From Sinosporangium album (GTDB taxonomy: Bacteria; Actinomycetota; Actinomycetes; Streptosporangiales; Streptosporangiaceae), in assembly GCF_900100605.1 (NCBI RefSeq), contig NZ_FNCN01000009.1, forward strand, positions 62,001 to 126,000: DNA of 64,000 nucleotides, read 5' to 3'. A model generated the notes under the pieces. That model searched no databases. It worked only from the letters and a program-made list of their open reading frames with translations, and was not told the DNA's origin. Below are positions 17,524 through 28,745 of the stretch, piece after piece. Position 1 is the stretch's first letter, and each line of letters begins with the position of its first letter. A program made the position numbers and the translations under genes.

Positions 17524-18287
17524 GTGACCGCGATGATTGACCGGGGAGAGGCCACCGATTCGGTGCGCCCGCCCGCTGCCCATAGCCCCAAAAAGCCTAC
17601 AAAGCCTGCCGCCAAGACCGGCCGCTTCACCTCGACCAACGGCAAGAAGGCCGTCATGGCCGTCACCGGCGCCATCATGGTGCTGTTCTTGATCGGTCAC
17701 GTGCTCGGCAACCTGAAGGTGTTCTCCGGCGCCCAGTCGTTCAACGACTACGCCGAGTTCCTGCGGACCGCGGGTGAGCCCGCCGTGCCGCGCCGTACGG
17801 TGCTGACGCTTGTCGAGATCGTGCTGGTCCTCGCGGTCGGCCTGCACATGTGGTCGGCGATCTCCCTCGCCAGGCGCGCGGCCAAGGCGCGTCCGGTGAA
17901 GTACGCCGCCAAGCGGAAGAACCAGGCGGGAGGCTACGCCACGCGGACGATGCGGTGGGGCGGCGTCATCATCGTGCTGTTCCTCATCTGGCACCTGCTG
18001 GACCTGACCTTCGGCGTCGCCAACCCGGCCGGCTCCGCGGGCCTGCCGTACGACCGCATGGTGCAGGGATTCGCCCCCGAGCGCTGGTGGGTCACGCTGT
18101 TCTACGCCGTCTCCCTGGTCATGGTCGGGCTGCACCTCAGGCACGGCCTGTGGAGCGCCGTCCAGACGCTCGGCCTGGCCAGCGGCCGGACCCGCAAGGG
18201 CCTGCAACTGGCCGCCGCCGCGTTCTCCCTGGTGCTGGTCATCGGGTTCCTCGCGGTCCCGTTCGCGGTGATGATCGGAGTGGTGAA

Positions 18288-18291
<4 letters not shown>
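17524..18291 (+). CDS. sdhC: Succinate dehydrogenase cytochrome b subunit (second complex)
   Basis: The 255-residue protein has five membrane helices: [75 protein letters not shown] and the C-terminal [18 protein letters not shown]. His residues inside helices (IGHVLGN, GLHMWS, IWHLLD, GLHLRH) are positioned for two b haems, as in the Bacillus-type di-haem subunit (TIGR02046). It reduces menaquinone with electrons from SdhAB. Start is GTG at 17524; ATG at 17533 is possible. Its last codons overlap the sdhA start (GTGAAGTGA), showing coupling. Confidence 0.92.
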
Positions 18292-20212
<1,921 letters not shown>

Positions 20213-20216
<4 letters not shown>

Positions 20217-20956
20217 GCGGCATGAACCTGACTCTGCGCGTCTGGCGACAGAAGGGCCCCGACGACGAGGGCCGAATGGCGACCTACAAGGTCGAGGACG
20301 TATCGCCGGACATGTCCTTCCTGGAGATGCTCGACGTGCTCAACGACCGGCTCATCGTCGCGGGCGACGAGCCGATCGCGTTCGACCACGACTGCCGCGA
20401 GGGCATCTGCGGCATGTGCGGCATGGTGATCAACGGCGTCGCCCACGGCGAGCAGCGGGCCACCACGACCTGCCAGCTGCACATGCGCCACTTCAAGGAC
20501 GGCGACACGATCACCATCGAGCCGTGGCGCGCGTCGGCGTTCCCCGTCGTCAAGGACCTGGTGGTCGACCGTTCCGCGTTCGACCGCATCATCCAGGCCG
20601 GCGGGTTCATCTCCGTGCCCGCGGGCTCGGCCCCCGACGCCCACAGCGTCCCCGTGCCGAAGGACTCGGCCGACGCCGCGTTCGACGCCGCCACCTGCAT
20701 CGGGTGCGGCGCGTGCGTCGCGGCCTGCCCCAACGGGTCGGCCTCGCTGTTCACCGCCGCCAAGATCACCCACCTGGGTCTGCTGCCGCAAGGCCAGCCC
20801 GAGCGCGACTCCCGCGCCAAGGCCATGGTGGAGCAGATGGACGCCGAGGGCTTCGGCGGCTGCACGAACACCGGCGAGTGCACGGTGGTCTGCCCGAAGG
20901 GCATCTCGCTCGACGCGATCGCGCGCATGAACCGGGATTACCTCTCGGCCAAATAA
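20213..20956 (+). CDS. sdhB: Succinate dehydrogenase iron-sulfur subunit (second complex)
   Basis: GTG at 20213 overlaps the sdhA stop as GTGA and has GGAG six bases upstream; ATG at 20222 is an alternative with poor spacing. The 247 residues carry the [2Fe-2S] motif [10 protein letters not shown] with a later Cys ([10 protein letters not shown]). The C-terminal motifs are [15 protein letters not shown] and [15 protein letters not shown] for the [4Fe-4S] and [3Fe-4S] clusters. It completes the sdhCAB operon. Compared with the SdhB at 12.4 kb, the cluster motifs differ (CIGCGAC versus CIECFMC), so the two complexes come from different subfamilies. Confidence 0.94.
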
Positions 20957-20968
20957 GTGTCACGCGGG

Positions 20969-21004
20969 AGCGCTCCGCTGTGCCGTACGGCCCGGCGGAG
21001 CGCT
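20969..21004 (+). terminator. Terminator of the second sdh operon
   Basis: A perfect 10-bp inverted repeat (AGCGCTCCGC at 20969-20978, GCGGAGCGCT at 20995-21004) encloses a loop with a GCCGTACGGC palindrome. It lies 12 bases after the sdhB stop and is followed by CGCTTT-type sequence. Confidence 0.8.
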
Positions 21005-21072
21005 TTGCCGTACGGCGGGGGCCGGAAAAGCGTTTGCCTGCTGAGCACGGGTTTTGCCAGCCTGGATTGGTT

Positions 21073-22761
21073 ATGCGCCCGCTACCAGAGGCCGATCCCG
21101 GCACCCCAGATCTCAGAAGCCCTTCCCGCTACCTTCGATGGACCGCACGCCGACAGGCGCGAGCGCTGACAATCGGGATCACCCTCGCCACCTTGTGGTG
21201 GCTGGCCCAGGCCCTCGTCCCCACCGCCATCGGCAGAGGCATCGACGCGATCCGGCTGAAAGACACCGAGGCCCTCCTCACCTGGGGGGCTGTTCTTCTC
21301 GGGCTCGGCGCGACGCAGGCGGTCTGCGGCGTCATGCGCCACCGCTACGCGTTCTTCAACTGGCTCGCCGCGGCCTACCGTACGGTCCAGCTCACCACCC
21401 GGCAGTCCACCAGGCTCGGCGCGACGCTCTCCAAGAAGATGTCGACCGGCGAGGTCGTCAGCGTCGGCAACTCCGACATCGCCTACATCGGCAGCGCCAT
21501 GGACATCCTGCTGCGAGGCTCCGGCGCGGTCGTGGCGATCGTGGCCGTCACCGTGATCCTCATCGCGACCTCACCCGTGCTCGGCCTGCTCGTGCTGATC
21601 GGCATCCCGCTCATGCTCGCCGCGCTCGGCCCGCTGCTCAAACCCCTCCACAAACGCCAGCACGTCCACCGCGAACTGCAGGGCGACCTCGCCACCCGGG
21701 CCACCGACATCGTGGCGGGGCTGCGCGTCCTGCGCGGCATCGGCGGCGAGCAGGTCTTCGCCGGCCTCTACCGCGAGGAGTCGCAGCGGGTGCGCGCGGC
21801 CGGCGTCAAGGTCGCCACGGTCGAGTCCTACCTCGAAGGCGCTCAGCTGCTGCTGCCGGGCATCCTGATCGCCACCGTGACCGGGCTCGGCGCGGCCTTC
21901 GCCCTCGGCGGCACCATCACCCCCGGCCAGCTTGTGGCGTTCTACGGCTCCGCGGTGTTCCTGATCGCACCGATGCGCACACTCACCGAGGCCGCCGACT
22001 CCCTCACCAAGGGGCATGTCGCCGCCCGCCGCGTCATACGCATCCTGTCCATCGAGCCCGAGGTCGGCGGCGGAACCGGCACGAGCGAAGGGGGAGAGCT
22101 GGTCGACGCGGCCTCCGGCGTCGCCGTCCGCCCCGGGGTGCTCACCGCCGTCGCCGCGAGCACCCCCGAGGAGGCCATCGCCATCGCCGAACGCCTCGGC
22201 CGCTACACCGACGGCGACGTGACCTTCGGCGGCGTGCCCCTCGCCGACCTGCCCCTGCCTGAGGTCCGCCGCCGCATCCTCGTGTCCGACAACAACGCCA
22301 GGCTGTTCGCTGGACGCCTGCGCGACGAACTCGACGTGCGCGGCGGCGCCGACGGCGAAGCCGTACGGCTGGCGCTGCACGCCGCCTGCGCCGAGGACAT
22401 CGTGGAGGCCCTCCCGGGCGGGCTCGACGCCCATGTCGCCGAATCGGGCCGGGAGTTCTCCGGCGGCCAGCAGCAGCGGCTCCGGCTGGCCCGCGCCGTG
22501 CTCACCGACCCGGAGGTGCTCATCCTCGTCGAGCCCACCAGCGCCGTCGACGCGCACAGCGAGGCCCGCATCGCCGAACGGCTGGCCAAGGCGAGGTCCG
22601 GCCGTACGACGCTGGTCTGCAGCACCAGCCCCCTCGTCCTCGACCGCACCGACCACGTGATCTACGTGGACGGCGGTGCCGTGGCCGCCGAGGGCTCCCA
22701 CCGCGACCTGCTGACCCGCGTGCCCGCCTACCGGGCGGCCGTGACCCGAGGGGAGGACTGA
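21073..22761 (+). CDS. ABC exporter half-transporter with degenerate ATP-binding site (subunit 1)
   Basis: The 562-residue protein has an N-terminal type IV ABC exporter membrane domain of about six helices (residues 25-310) and a C-terminal nucleotide-binding domain. The Walker A loop is absent: the position reads GVLTAVAASTPEEAIAIAER, without GxxGxGKS/T. Walker B reads VLILVEPTSAVD, with Val in place of the Asp before Glu-Pro. The signature FSGGQQQRLRLARA is intact. It is followed six bases later by a second half-transporter with the opposite pattern, so the pair forms a heterodimer in which this subunit supplies the working signature motif. The gene begins at ATG 21073. Drug, lipid or peptide export is possible; the substrate is not evident. 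Confidence 0.9.
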   Translation: MRPLPEADPGTPDLRSPSRYLRWTARRQARALTIGITLATLWWLAQALVPTAIGRGIDAIRLKDTEALLTWGAVLLGLGATQAVCGVMRHRYAFFNWLAAAYRTVQLTTRQSTRLGATLSKKMSTGEVVSVGNSDIAYIGSAMDILLRGSGAVVAIVAVTVILIATSPVLGLLVLIGIPLMLAALGPLLKPLHKRQHVHRELQGDLATRATDIVAGLRVLRGIGGEQVFAGLYREESQRVRAAGVKVATVESYLEGAQLLLPGILIATVTGLGAAFALGGTITPGQLVAFYGSAVFLIAPMRTLTEAADSLTKGHVAARRVIRILSIEPEVGGGTGTSEGGELVDAASGVAVRPGVLTAVAASTPEEAIAIAERLGRYTDGDVTFGGVPLADLPLPEVRRRILVSDNNARLFAGRLRDELDVRGGADGEAVRLALHAACAEDIVEALPGGLDAHVAESGREFSGGQQQRLRLARAVLTDPEVLILVEPTSAVDAHSEARIAERLAKARSGRTTLVCSTSPLVLDRTDHVIYVDGGAVAAEGSHRDLLTRVPAYRAAVTRGED

Positions 22762-22766
22762 ACCGG

Positions 22767-24545
22767 ATGAGCGTGGAGAGTCTGCCCGTCGCCGACCAGG
22801 CGCAGGTACGCGCTTACGCGCGGCGGTTGACCCTGAAGTATCCGAAGGAGCTGTCCCTCGCCCTCCTCCTCCACGGCCTCGCCGCGGTCGCGGGACTCGC
22901 CTCGCCGCCCCTGCTCGGCCGCCTGGTGGAGGGTGTCCAGCGGGGCGGCGGCATCAACGTGCTCGCCGTCACCCTCGCCATCGGCGGCTTCGTCGTCGCG
23001 CAGGGTGTGCTGATGAAGATGGCGGTGTCCGCCTCGTCCAAGCTCGGCGAGAAGGTGCTGGCCGAGCTGCGTGAGGAGTTCGTCGACCGGGTGCTCGCGC
23101 TCCCGCTGTCCACGGTGGAGCGCGCGGGGGCGGGCGACCTGATCACCCGCACCTCGCGCGATGTGTCGGCGCTGTCGCGCAGCGTGCGCCAGGCGGTACC
23201 CGAAACCCTCATCGCGCTGGTGACCTTCGTCTTCGCGGTCGGCGCCCTGCTTCTGGTTGGCCCGCTGCTCGCGCTGCCGAGCCTGCTCGGGATGCCGATC
23301 CTGTGGGTGTCCACGCGCTGGTATCTCAAGCGCGCCCGAGACGGCTACCTGCGCGAGAACGCGACCTACGCCGACATGACGGAAAGCCTCGCCGAGACCG
23401 CCGAAGGCGCCCGCACCGTCGAGGCCCTCGGGCTGCAGCGGCGCAGGATCGACAAGGCCGACGCCGACATCGCGAGGTCCTACAAGGCCGAGCGCTACAC
23501 CCTGGGCCTGCGCACGGTGTGGTTCCCCTCGGCGGAGATCTCCTACGTCCTGCCCGTCGTGGGGACGCTGGTCATCGGCGGGCTGTTCTACATCGAGGGC
23601 TGGGTGACGCTGGCCCAGGTCACCTCGGCCACGCTCTACATCCAGATGCTCGTCGACCCGCTCGACAGGTTCCTGTCGTGGATCGACGAGCTCCAGGTCG
23701 GCGGCGCGTCGCTGGCCCGCCTCCTCGGTGTCGCCAACGTGCGGGACGACCGTGTCGCCGGCGACGCCGTACCCCGCGGAGAGGAGATCACGGCGACCGG
23801 CGTGCGGTTCGCCTACCGCGAGGGCCACGACGTGCTGCACGGCGTGTCGCTCACGGTCGCGCCCGGCGAACGGATCGCCATGGTGGGGCCGTCCGGAGCC
23901 GGGAAGTCCACCCTCGGCCGGCTCCTCGCCGGCATCCACGGCCCCCGGGAGGGGACCGTCACCGCGGGCGGCGTGCCCCTCGTCGACCTGCCCCTGTCCG
24001 AGCTGCGAGGTCATGTCGCGCTCGTCACCCAGGAACACCACGTGTTCCGGGGGACGCTCCGCGACAACGTGCTCATCGCCCGGCCCGAGGCCGACGACGA
24101 GGCGGTGGTGCGGGCCCTGCGGGCCGTCGAGGCGTGGGAATGGGTGGAGGCGCTCCCGGACGGGCTCGGCACGGTCGTCGGCTCCGGCGGCGAGGTCGTC
24201 TCACCCGCCCAAGCCCAGCAGATCGCCCTCGCCCGGCTCGTGCTCGCCGACCCGCGCGCGTTGGTGCTCGACGAGGCCACCTCGCTGATCGACCCTCGGG
24301 CCGCCCGCCACCTCGAACGCTCGCTCGCCGCCGTGCTCGAAGGCCGCACGGTGATCGCCATCGCCCACCGGCTCTACACCGCGCACGACGCCGACCGCGT
24401 CGCCGTCGTGGAGGACGGGCGCATCAGCGAACTCGGCTCCCACGACGAGCTGATCGCCGCCGGAGGGTCGTATGCCGCTCTCTGGGAGAGCTGGCACGGC
24501 ACCGGGACCGCCGAGGCCCTGCCGGAGGACGCCGCGAAGGGCTAG
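22767..24545 (+). CDS. ABC exporter half-transporter with catalytic ATP-binding site (subunit 2)
   Basis: The 592-residue protein has a six-helix exporter domain and a nucleotide-binding domain. Walker A is canonical (GPSGAGKST near 375). The Q-loop region is HVALVTQEHHVF, and Walker B is canonical (ALVLDEATSLID) with the catalytic Glu. The H-loop is IAIAHRL. The signature is lost: VVSPAQAQQIALARL replaces LSGGQ. In a heterodimer its Walker motifs pair with the intact signature of subunit 1, giving one working site. It starts at ATG 22767, with a GGGGAGG site inside the end of the previous gene. Its stop shares CTAG with the stop of the convergent peptidase gene. Confidence 0.92.
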   Translation: MSVESLPVADQAQVRAYARRLTLKYPKELSLALLLHGLAAVAGLASPPLLGRLVEGVQRGGGINVLAVTLAIGGFVVAQGVLMKMAVSASSKLGEKVLAELREEFVDRVLALPLSTVERAGAGDLITRTSRDVSALSRSVRQAVPETLIALVTFVFAVGALLLVGPLLALPSLLGMPILWVSTRWYLKRARDGYLRENATYADMTESLAETAEGARTVEALGLQRRRIDKADADIARSYKAERYTLGLRTVWFPSAEISYVLPVVGTLVIGGLFYIEGWVTLAQVTSATLYIQMLVDPLDRFLSWIDELQVGGASLARLLGVANVRDDRVAGDAVPRGEEITATGVRFAYREGHDVLHGVSLTVAPGERIAMVGPSGAGKSTLGRLLAGIHGPREGTVTAGGVPLVDLPLSELRGHVALVTQEHHVFRGTLRDNVLIARPEADDEAVVRALRAVEAWEWVEALPDGLGTVVGSGGEVVSPAQAQQIALARLVLADPRALVLDEATSLIDPRAARHLERSLAAVLEGRTVIAIAHRLYTAHDADRVAVVEDGRISELGSHDELIAAGGSYAALWESWHGTGTAEALPEDAAKG

Positions 24546-26617
24546 CTCGACACGCCCAGCGTCTTCTTCAAGAAGTCCACCTGAAGCAGCAGGAGGTTCT
24601 CCGCCACGACCTCCTGCGGCGTCATATGGGTGATGCCGGACAGGGGAAGCACGTTGTGCGGGCGGCCCGCCGCCACCAGCGCCGACGAGAGCCGCAGCGT
24701 GTTAGCCGCCACCACGTTGTCGTCGGCCAGGCCGTGGATCAGCAGCAGCGGCCGGTCCAACTTGTCGGCGTCGCCGAACAGCGACGACCGGTCGTACGCC
24801 TGCGGGTCGGCGTTCGGATCGCCGAGGTAGCGCTCGGTGTACGCCGTGTCGTACAGCCGCCACTCCGTCACCGGGGCCCCCGCGATCGCGCTGTGGAACA
24901 CGTCCGGGCGGCGGAGTACGGCGAGAGCCGCCAGATAGCCGCCGAAAGACCATCCTCGGATGCCCACCCGCGACAGGTCGAGGTCGTCGGGGAACTGCGC
25001 CGCCACGCCCTGCAGGGCGTCGACCTGGTCGGCGAGGACCGGGGCCGCCAGGTCGCCCCGGACCTCGCGCTCGAACGCCGGGCCGCGCCCGGGGGTGCCC
25101 CTGCCGTCGGCCACGACGACCGCGAAACCCTGCTCGGCGAACCACTGGCTGGTGAGGAACGCCCCGCGCGCCGCCAGCACCCGCTGCGCGTGCGGCCCGC
25201 CGTACGGGTCCATGAGCACAGGCAGCCTGGCCGAGCCGGGCTCGTGCCAGGACGGGAACACCACCGCCGCCGCCAGATCCCGCTCACCGGCGCGGAACAG
25301 CGACACGCGCAGGTCGAGGCCGGGACGCTCGGCCAGGTTGGCGATCGTCACCGTGGGGCGGCCGGGGGAGAAGACCCTGACCGTCACCCCCTCGGTCTCC
25401 ATGTCCTGGGAGGTGATCAGGGTCGTCCCCGCCGAGCGGATGCCCGAGTAGACGCCCGGCTCGGTCGTCAGCGGGCTGATCGAACCGCCCGCCCACGTCC
25501 ACAAGTGGATGGAGGCGGGATCGCCGCCGCTCGCCCGGAACAGCACCGTGTCGCCGTCGACGTCGAGGATCTCCCGCACCTGGAGCGTCGGCGGCGTCAC
25601 CGGCCGCTCCCCGACGAACAGGCGGTTTCCGCCCTCCGCCACGGCCGTCCACACGAGCGTGCCGTCCGACAGGTGCGCCGGCGCGCCCGGCCCGAGCTCC
25701 ACCCACGCCTCGTCGGTCTCCTCCCGGACCGGCGCCGACGCGCCCGTCGCGGGATCGACCTTGAGCAGGCGCAGCGACCGCTGGTCGCGGGACGCCGTCA
25801 CGATCGCCAGACCATGGAGATCCCAGAGCGCCTCGACCAGGTATTCCTGCTCGAACGGCACCGGCACCCGCGAACCCGGCAGCCCCACCACGAACAGCTC
25901 CACCGTCGCGTTCGGCGTGCCGGCCGCCGGATAGCGGTGCTCCACCGGAGGCCGCTCCGGGTTCGCCGGGTCGGCGATGAACCACCGGCGCACCGGCTCC
26001 TCGTCCACCCGCGCGACCAGCAGCGCGTCGCTCGCGGGCGACCACCAGTGGCCCCGGGAACGGCCGAGCTCCTCGGCCGCGATGAACTCCGCCAAGCCGT
26101 ACGACACCGTGCCGCTCTCCGGCTCGGCCAGCGCCTCGTCCACCCCGGTCGCGAGATCGGCGACACGCAGCGCCCGCTCGCACACATAGGCCACCTTGGT
26201 GCCGTCCGGCGACAGGCGCGGCTCCACCACGGCGCCCGGCGTCTCCAGGCGGCGCACCTCACCCGACGCCACCTCCACGACGTAAAGCCCGCCCGACAGC
26301 GCGAAAACCGCCCTCACCGTGGCCGAATCCGTCGAATAGACCACCACACCGCCGGCGGACTCACGCGCCCGCTCACGCCGCGTCCGCTCCTCCGGCGGGA
26401 GATTCTCCTCGTCGGCGTCGAGCGTGCGGGGATCGACCACGAGTCTCTCCTCGCCGGACGCCAGATCGACCTCCCAGAGGCACGTCACCGGATCGGTGCC
26501 GCCCTTCGTGCGGAGAAAAAGGACACGCTCGCCGTCGCTCGTGATGGAGAAAGCGCGCGGAACCCCGAGGGAGAATCTGCGGGTCCTGGCCTGAAGACGC
26601 GGAAAGCTCGCACTCAT
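24542..26617 (-). CDS. S9 family peptidase, dipeptidyl-peptidase IV-like
   Basis: The 691-residue protein has an N-terminal beta-propeller-like region (to about 430) and a C-terminal alpha/beta hydrolase. The nucleophile sits in GWSFGGYLA near 556, the acid in HGLADDN near 630 and the base His in GITHMTP near 662. The propeller contains [17 protein letters not shown] with the Glu pair that binds the substrate N-terminus in the DPP-IV subfamily. It should release N-terminal dipeptides from oligopeptides. No signal peptide is seen from ATG 26617, so it is likely cytoplasmic. The frame continues upstream to 26734, but the ATG at 26617 matches the domain start. It is divergent from mshB. Confidence 0.9.
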   Translation of the reverse strand: MSASFPRLQARTRRFSLGVPRAFSITSDGERVLFLRTKGGTDPVTCLWEVDLASGEERLVVDPRTLDADEENLPPEERTRRERARESAGGVVVYSTDSATVRAVFALSGGLYVVEVASGEVRRLETPGAVVEPRLSPDGTKVAYVCERALRVADLATGVDEALAEPESGTVSYGLAEFIAAEELGRSRGHWWSPASDALLVARVDEEPVRRWFIADPANPERPPVEHRYPAAGTPNATVELFVVGLPGSRVPVPFEQEYLVEALWDLHGLAIVTASRDQRSLRLLKVDPATGASAPVREETDEAWVELGPGAPAHLSDGTLVWTAVAEGGNRLFVGERPVTPPTLQVREILDVDGDTVLFRASGGDPASIHLWTWAGGSISPLTTEPGVYSGIRSAGTTLITSQDMETEGVTVRVFSPGRPTVTIANLAERPGLDLRVSLFRAGERDLAAAVVFPSWHEPGSARLPVLMDPYGGPHAQRVLAARGAFLTSQWFAEQGFAVVVADGRGTPGRGPAFEREVRGDLAAPVLADQVDALQGVAAQFPDDLDLSRVGIRGWSFGGYLAALAVLRRPDVFHSAIAGAPVTEWRLYDTAYTERYLGDPNADPQAYDRSSLFGDADKLDRPLLLIHGLADDNVVAANTLRLSSALVAAGRPHNVLPLSGITHMTPQEVVAENLLLLQVDFLKKTLGVSS

Positions 26618-26663
26618 GGGCCCAATCCTGCCAGCCTCCCGGCCGGAGGTTAGGCTCGGACGC

Positions 26664-27563
26664 ATGAACGATCGCCGATTGCTGCTCGTGCACGCCCACC
26701 CCGACGACGAGTCGATCGGGACCGGGGCCACCATGGCGCACTACGCGGCGCAGGGCGCGCATGTCACGCTCGTCACGTGCACCCTCGGCGAGGAAGGCGA
26801 GGTGATCCCCGAGGACCTGCGCCACCTGGCCGCCGACCGGGACGACACCCTCGGCGACCACCGCATCGACGAGCTGGCCAAGGCGTGCGAGGCCCTCGGG
26901 GTGACCGACCACCGCTTCCTCGGCGGCCCCGGGCGGTGGCGCGACTCCGGCATGATGGGCGTCGCCGCCAACGAGCACCCCCGGGCGTTCTGGCAGGCCG
27001 ACCTCGACGAAGCCGCCGGCGAACTGGTCAAGGTCATCCGCGAGGTGAGACCCCAGGTGCTCGTCACCTACGACGAGAACGGTTTCTACGGCCACCCCGA
27101 CCACATCCAGGCATACCGCGTGTCCTGGCGCGCCTTCGAACTCGCCGCCGACCCCGCGTACGGCGAGGGCACCCCCTGGCGCATCTCCAAGTTCTACTTC
27201 ACCGCCATAGCCACATCGGTCATGCGCCGCGCCGACGAGGCACTCCGCGAGGCGGGCACCTCCTTCTTCCCCAACGAGATCGACGACCTGCCCTTCGGCT
27301 CCGCCGACGCCGACATCACCACCGAGATCGACGCCCGCGCCCACGTGCGCGCCAAACTCGGCGCCATGCGCGCCCACGCCACCCAGATCAGCGTCGACGC
27401 TCCGTGGTTCGCCCTGTCCAACAACATCGGCCAAGAAGCGCTCGGCGTCGAGCACTACATCCTCAAGGCCGGCGTGCCCGGCCGCTCCGCCGCAGGAGCC
27501 CCACTCGAAGCGGGCGGTATCGGCTCCCCCAGGGAGAACGACCTGTTCGCGGGCATCAACTAG
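26664..27563 (+). CDS. mshB: MshB, N-acetyl-glucosaminyl-inositol deacetylase (mycothiol synthesis)
   Basis: The 299-residue protein starts [12 protein letters not shown], the LmbE-family zinc motif, with ligands His12 and Asp15 and a third His in FYGHPDHI near 145. EGTLGEEGE-like and [11 protein letters not shown] features match MshB and not the related Mca amidase. It removes the acetyl group from GlcNAc-inositol to give GlcN-inositol, the second dedicated step of mycothiol synthesis in actinobacteria. ATG at 26664 is chosen by alignment of the metal motif; GGAGG lies a little far upstream (14 bases). It is followed closely by a small membrane protein gene. Confidence 0.93.
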   Translation: MNDRRLLLVHAHPDDESIGTGATMAHYAAQGAHVTLVTCTLGEEGEVIPEDLRHLAADRDDTLGDHRIDELAKACEALGVTDHRFLGGPGRWRDSGMMGVAANEHPRAFWQADLDEAAGELVKVIREVRPQVLVTYDENGFYGHPDHIQAYRVSWRAFELAADPAYGEGTPWRISKFYFTAIATSVMRRADEALREAGTSFFPNEIDDLPFGSADADITTEIDARAHVRAKLGAMRAHATQISVDAPWFALSNNIGQEALGVEHYILKAGVPGRSAAGAPLEAGGIGSPRENDLFAGIN

Positions 27564-27574
27564 CCTCGATGCAC

Positions 27575-28045
27575 ATGAGCGAAACTCCCCTGGCCCCCGC
27601 CCACGAGACAGGTCCGGAGCCGGAGCCCAGGGGGCCGAAGATCCCGGCCGCCGCCACCGCCGCGGCGCTCTACGCCGTGCTCTTCGTGCTGGGCCTCGTC
27701 CTCGGCGCCATCGGGGCATTCGAACACACCTGGTATCTCGGCCGCGACATCCCGATCGCCGCGATCGTCTCCCTGATGCTGCTCTTCGCCGTCGTCCACG
27801 GCCTCGGCCGCCTCGCCCGAAGCAGGCTGGCCGCGGCGGTGACGGCCCTGGCCTGGGGGCTCGTCTCCACGGCCCTGCTCGCCCAGCGGCCCGCCGGAGA
27901 CCTCGTCTTCACGGACGACACGGCGAGCCAGATCTACGTTTACGGTGGCTTCGCCGTACTGCTGGCCGCCGTGGTCCTCGTGCCGGCCGCGCCGGGTGCC
28001 TCCGGCTCATGGCTGCTGCGTTCCCCAATCCCCGGGTCCAAGTAG
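27575..28045 (+). CDS. Small membrane protein, DUF6113-like
   Basis: The 156-residue protein has a polar, Pro/Glu-rich N-terminal 25 residues and four membrane helices: AALYAVLFVLGLVLGAIGAF, IPIAAIVSLMLLFAVVHGLG, LAAAVTALAWGLVSTALL and YGGFAVLLAAVVLVPAA. It follows mshB by 11 bases, a neighbourhood common in actinomycetes for DUF6113-type proteins. ATG at 27575 is preferred, with 27569 possible. No catalytic residues are visible. A role connected with mycothiol would be only a guess from position. Confidence 0.7.
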   Translation: MSETPLAPAHETGPEPEPRGPKIPAAATAAALYAVLFVLGLVLGAIGAFEHTWYLGRDIPIAAIVSLMLLFAVVHGLGRLARSRLAAAVTALAWGLVSTALLAQRPAGDLVFTDDTASQIYVYGGFAVLLAAVVLVPAAPGASGSWLLRSPIPGSK

Positions 28046-28048
28046 GCG

Positions 28049-28636
28049 GTGACCGTGCGAAGCCCTGACCAGTTCCAGCCGTCCACCTGGTCGCACGACC
28101 AGCCCATGGAGTGGATGCTGTGGCCGCCGCCCACGGTGACCAGCGCGCTCGTCGAGCAGCAACTCGCCCAGGACGCCTACCGGCGCATCGTCGGGCGCTT
28201 CGCCACCGGCATCACCGTCATCACCACGCACTATGACGGCATCGATCACGCGATGACCGTCAACTCCTTCGCGTCGGTGTCCTTGGACCCGCTCCTCACG
28301 CTCTTCTGCGCCGACCGGCGCTCGCGCTTCCACGACACCGTCCTCGCCGCAGGCGTGTGGGGCGTGTCCGTGCTCGGTGACACCATGGAGGACGCCTCCC
28401 GGGCGTTCGCCCGCAGCGGGCGCGACCTCGAAGGCCAGCTCGACGGCTTCCCCCACCACCGCGGCGCCCTCGGCGTGGCCCTCCTCGACGGGGCCATCGC
28501 CACCCTCGAATGCCGCACCACGGCCGTCCACGACGGCGGCGACCACTCCATCGTCATCGGCGCCGTCGTCGCCATGGAGGCCCCGTCCGATGCCTCGCCG
28601 CTGCTCTACCACGAGGGCCGCTACCGGCGCCTGTGA
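28049..28636 (+). CDS. Flavin reductase domain protein (DIM6/NTAB type)
   Basis: The 195-residue protein has the flavin-reductase core AYRRIVGRFATGITVITTH, MTVNSFASVSLDPLLTLFC and the later YHEGRYRRL, which end the FMN-binding split barrel. These proteins bind FMN or FAD and either supply reduced flavin to a monooxygenase or act as single-component reductases. About 40 extra residues lie before the core. GTG at 28049 starts three bases after the preceding stop, so it may be cotranscribed with mshB. No partner monooxygenase lies nearby. Confidence 0.87.
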   Translation: MTVRSPDQFQPSTWSHDQPMEWMLWPPPTVTSALVEQQLAQDAYRRIVGRFATGITVITTHYDGIDHAMTVNSFASVSLDPLLTLFCADRRSRFHDTVLAAGVWGVSVLGDTMEDASRAFARSGRDLEGQLDGFPHHRGALGVALLDGAIATLECRTTAVHDGGDHSIVIGAVVAMEAPSDASPLLYHEGRYRRL

Positions 28637-28704
28637 GGGATTTGTACGGCCGTGAGGGTTTGTACGGCTGTCGCCAGGCTCTGGGGGATCTCAGGCGGTC
28701 CGCC

Positions 28705-28731
28705 CGTCCCGGAGCGGTGTGCTCCGGGACG
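28705..28731. terminator. Bidirectional terminator
   Basis: An 11-bp inverted repeat (GTCCCGGAGC core, GCTCCGGGAC on the other arm) with a five-base loop GGTGT lies between the convergent flavin-reductase and exported-protein genes. Confidence 0.85.
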
Positions 28732-28745
28732 AGCGGGTCGCGTGG

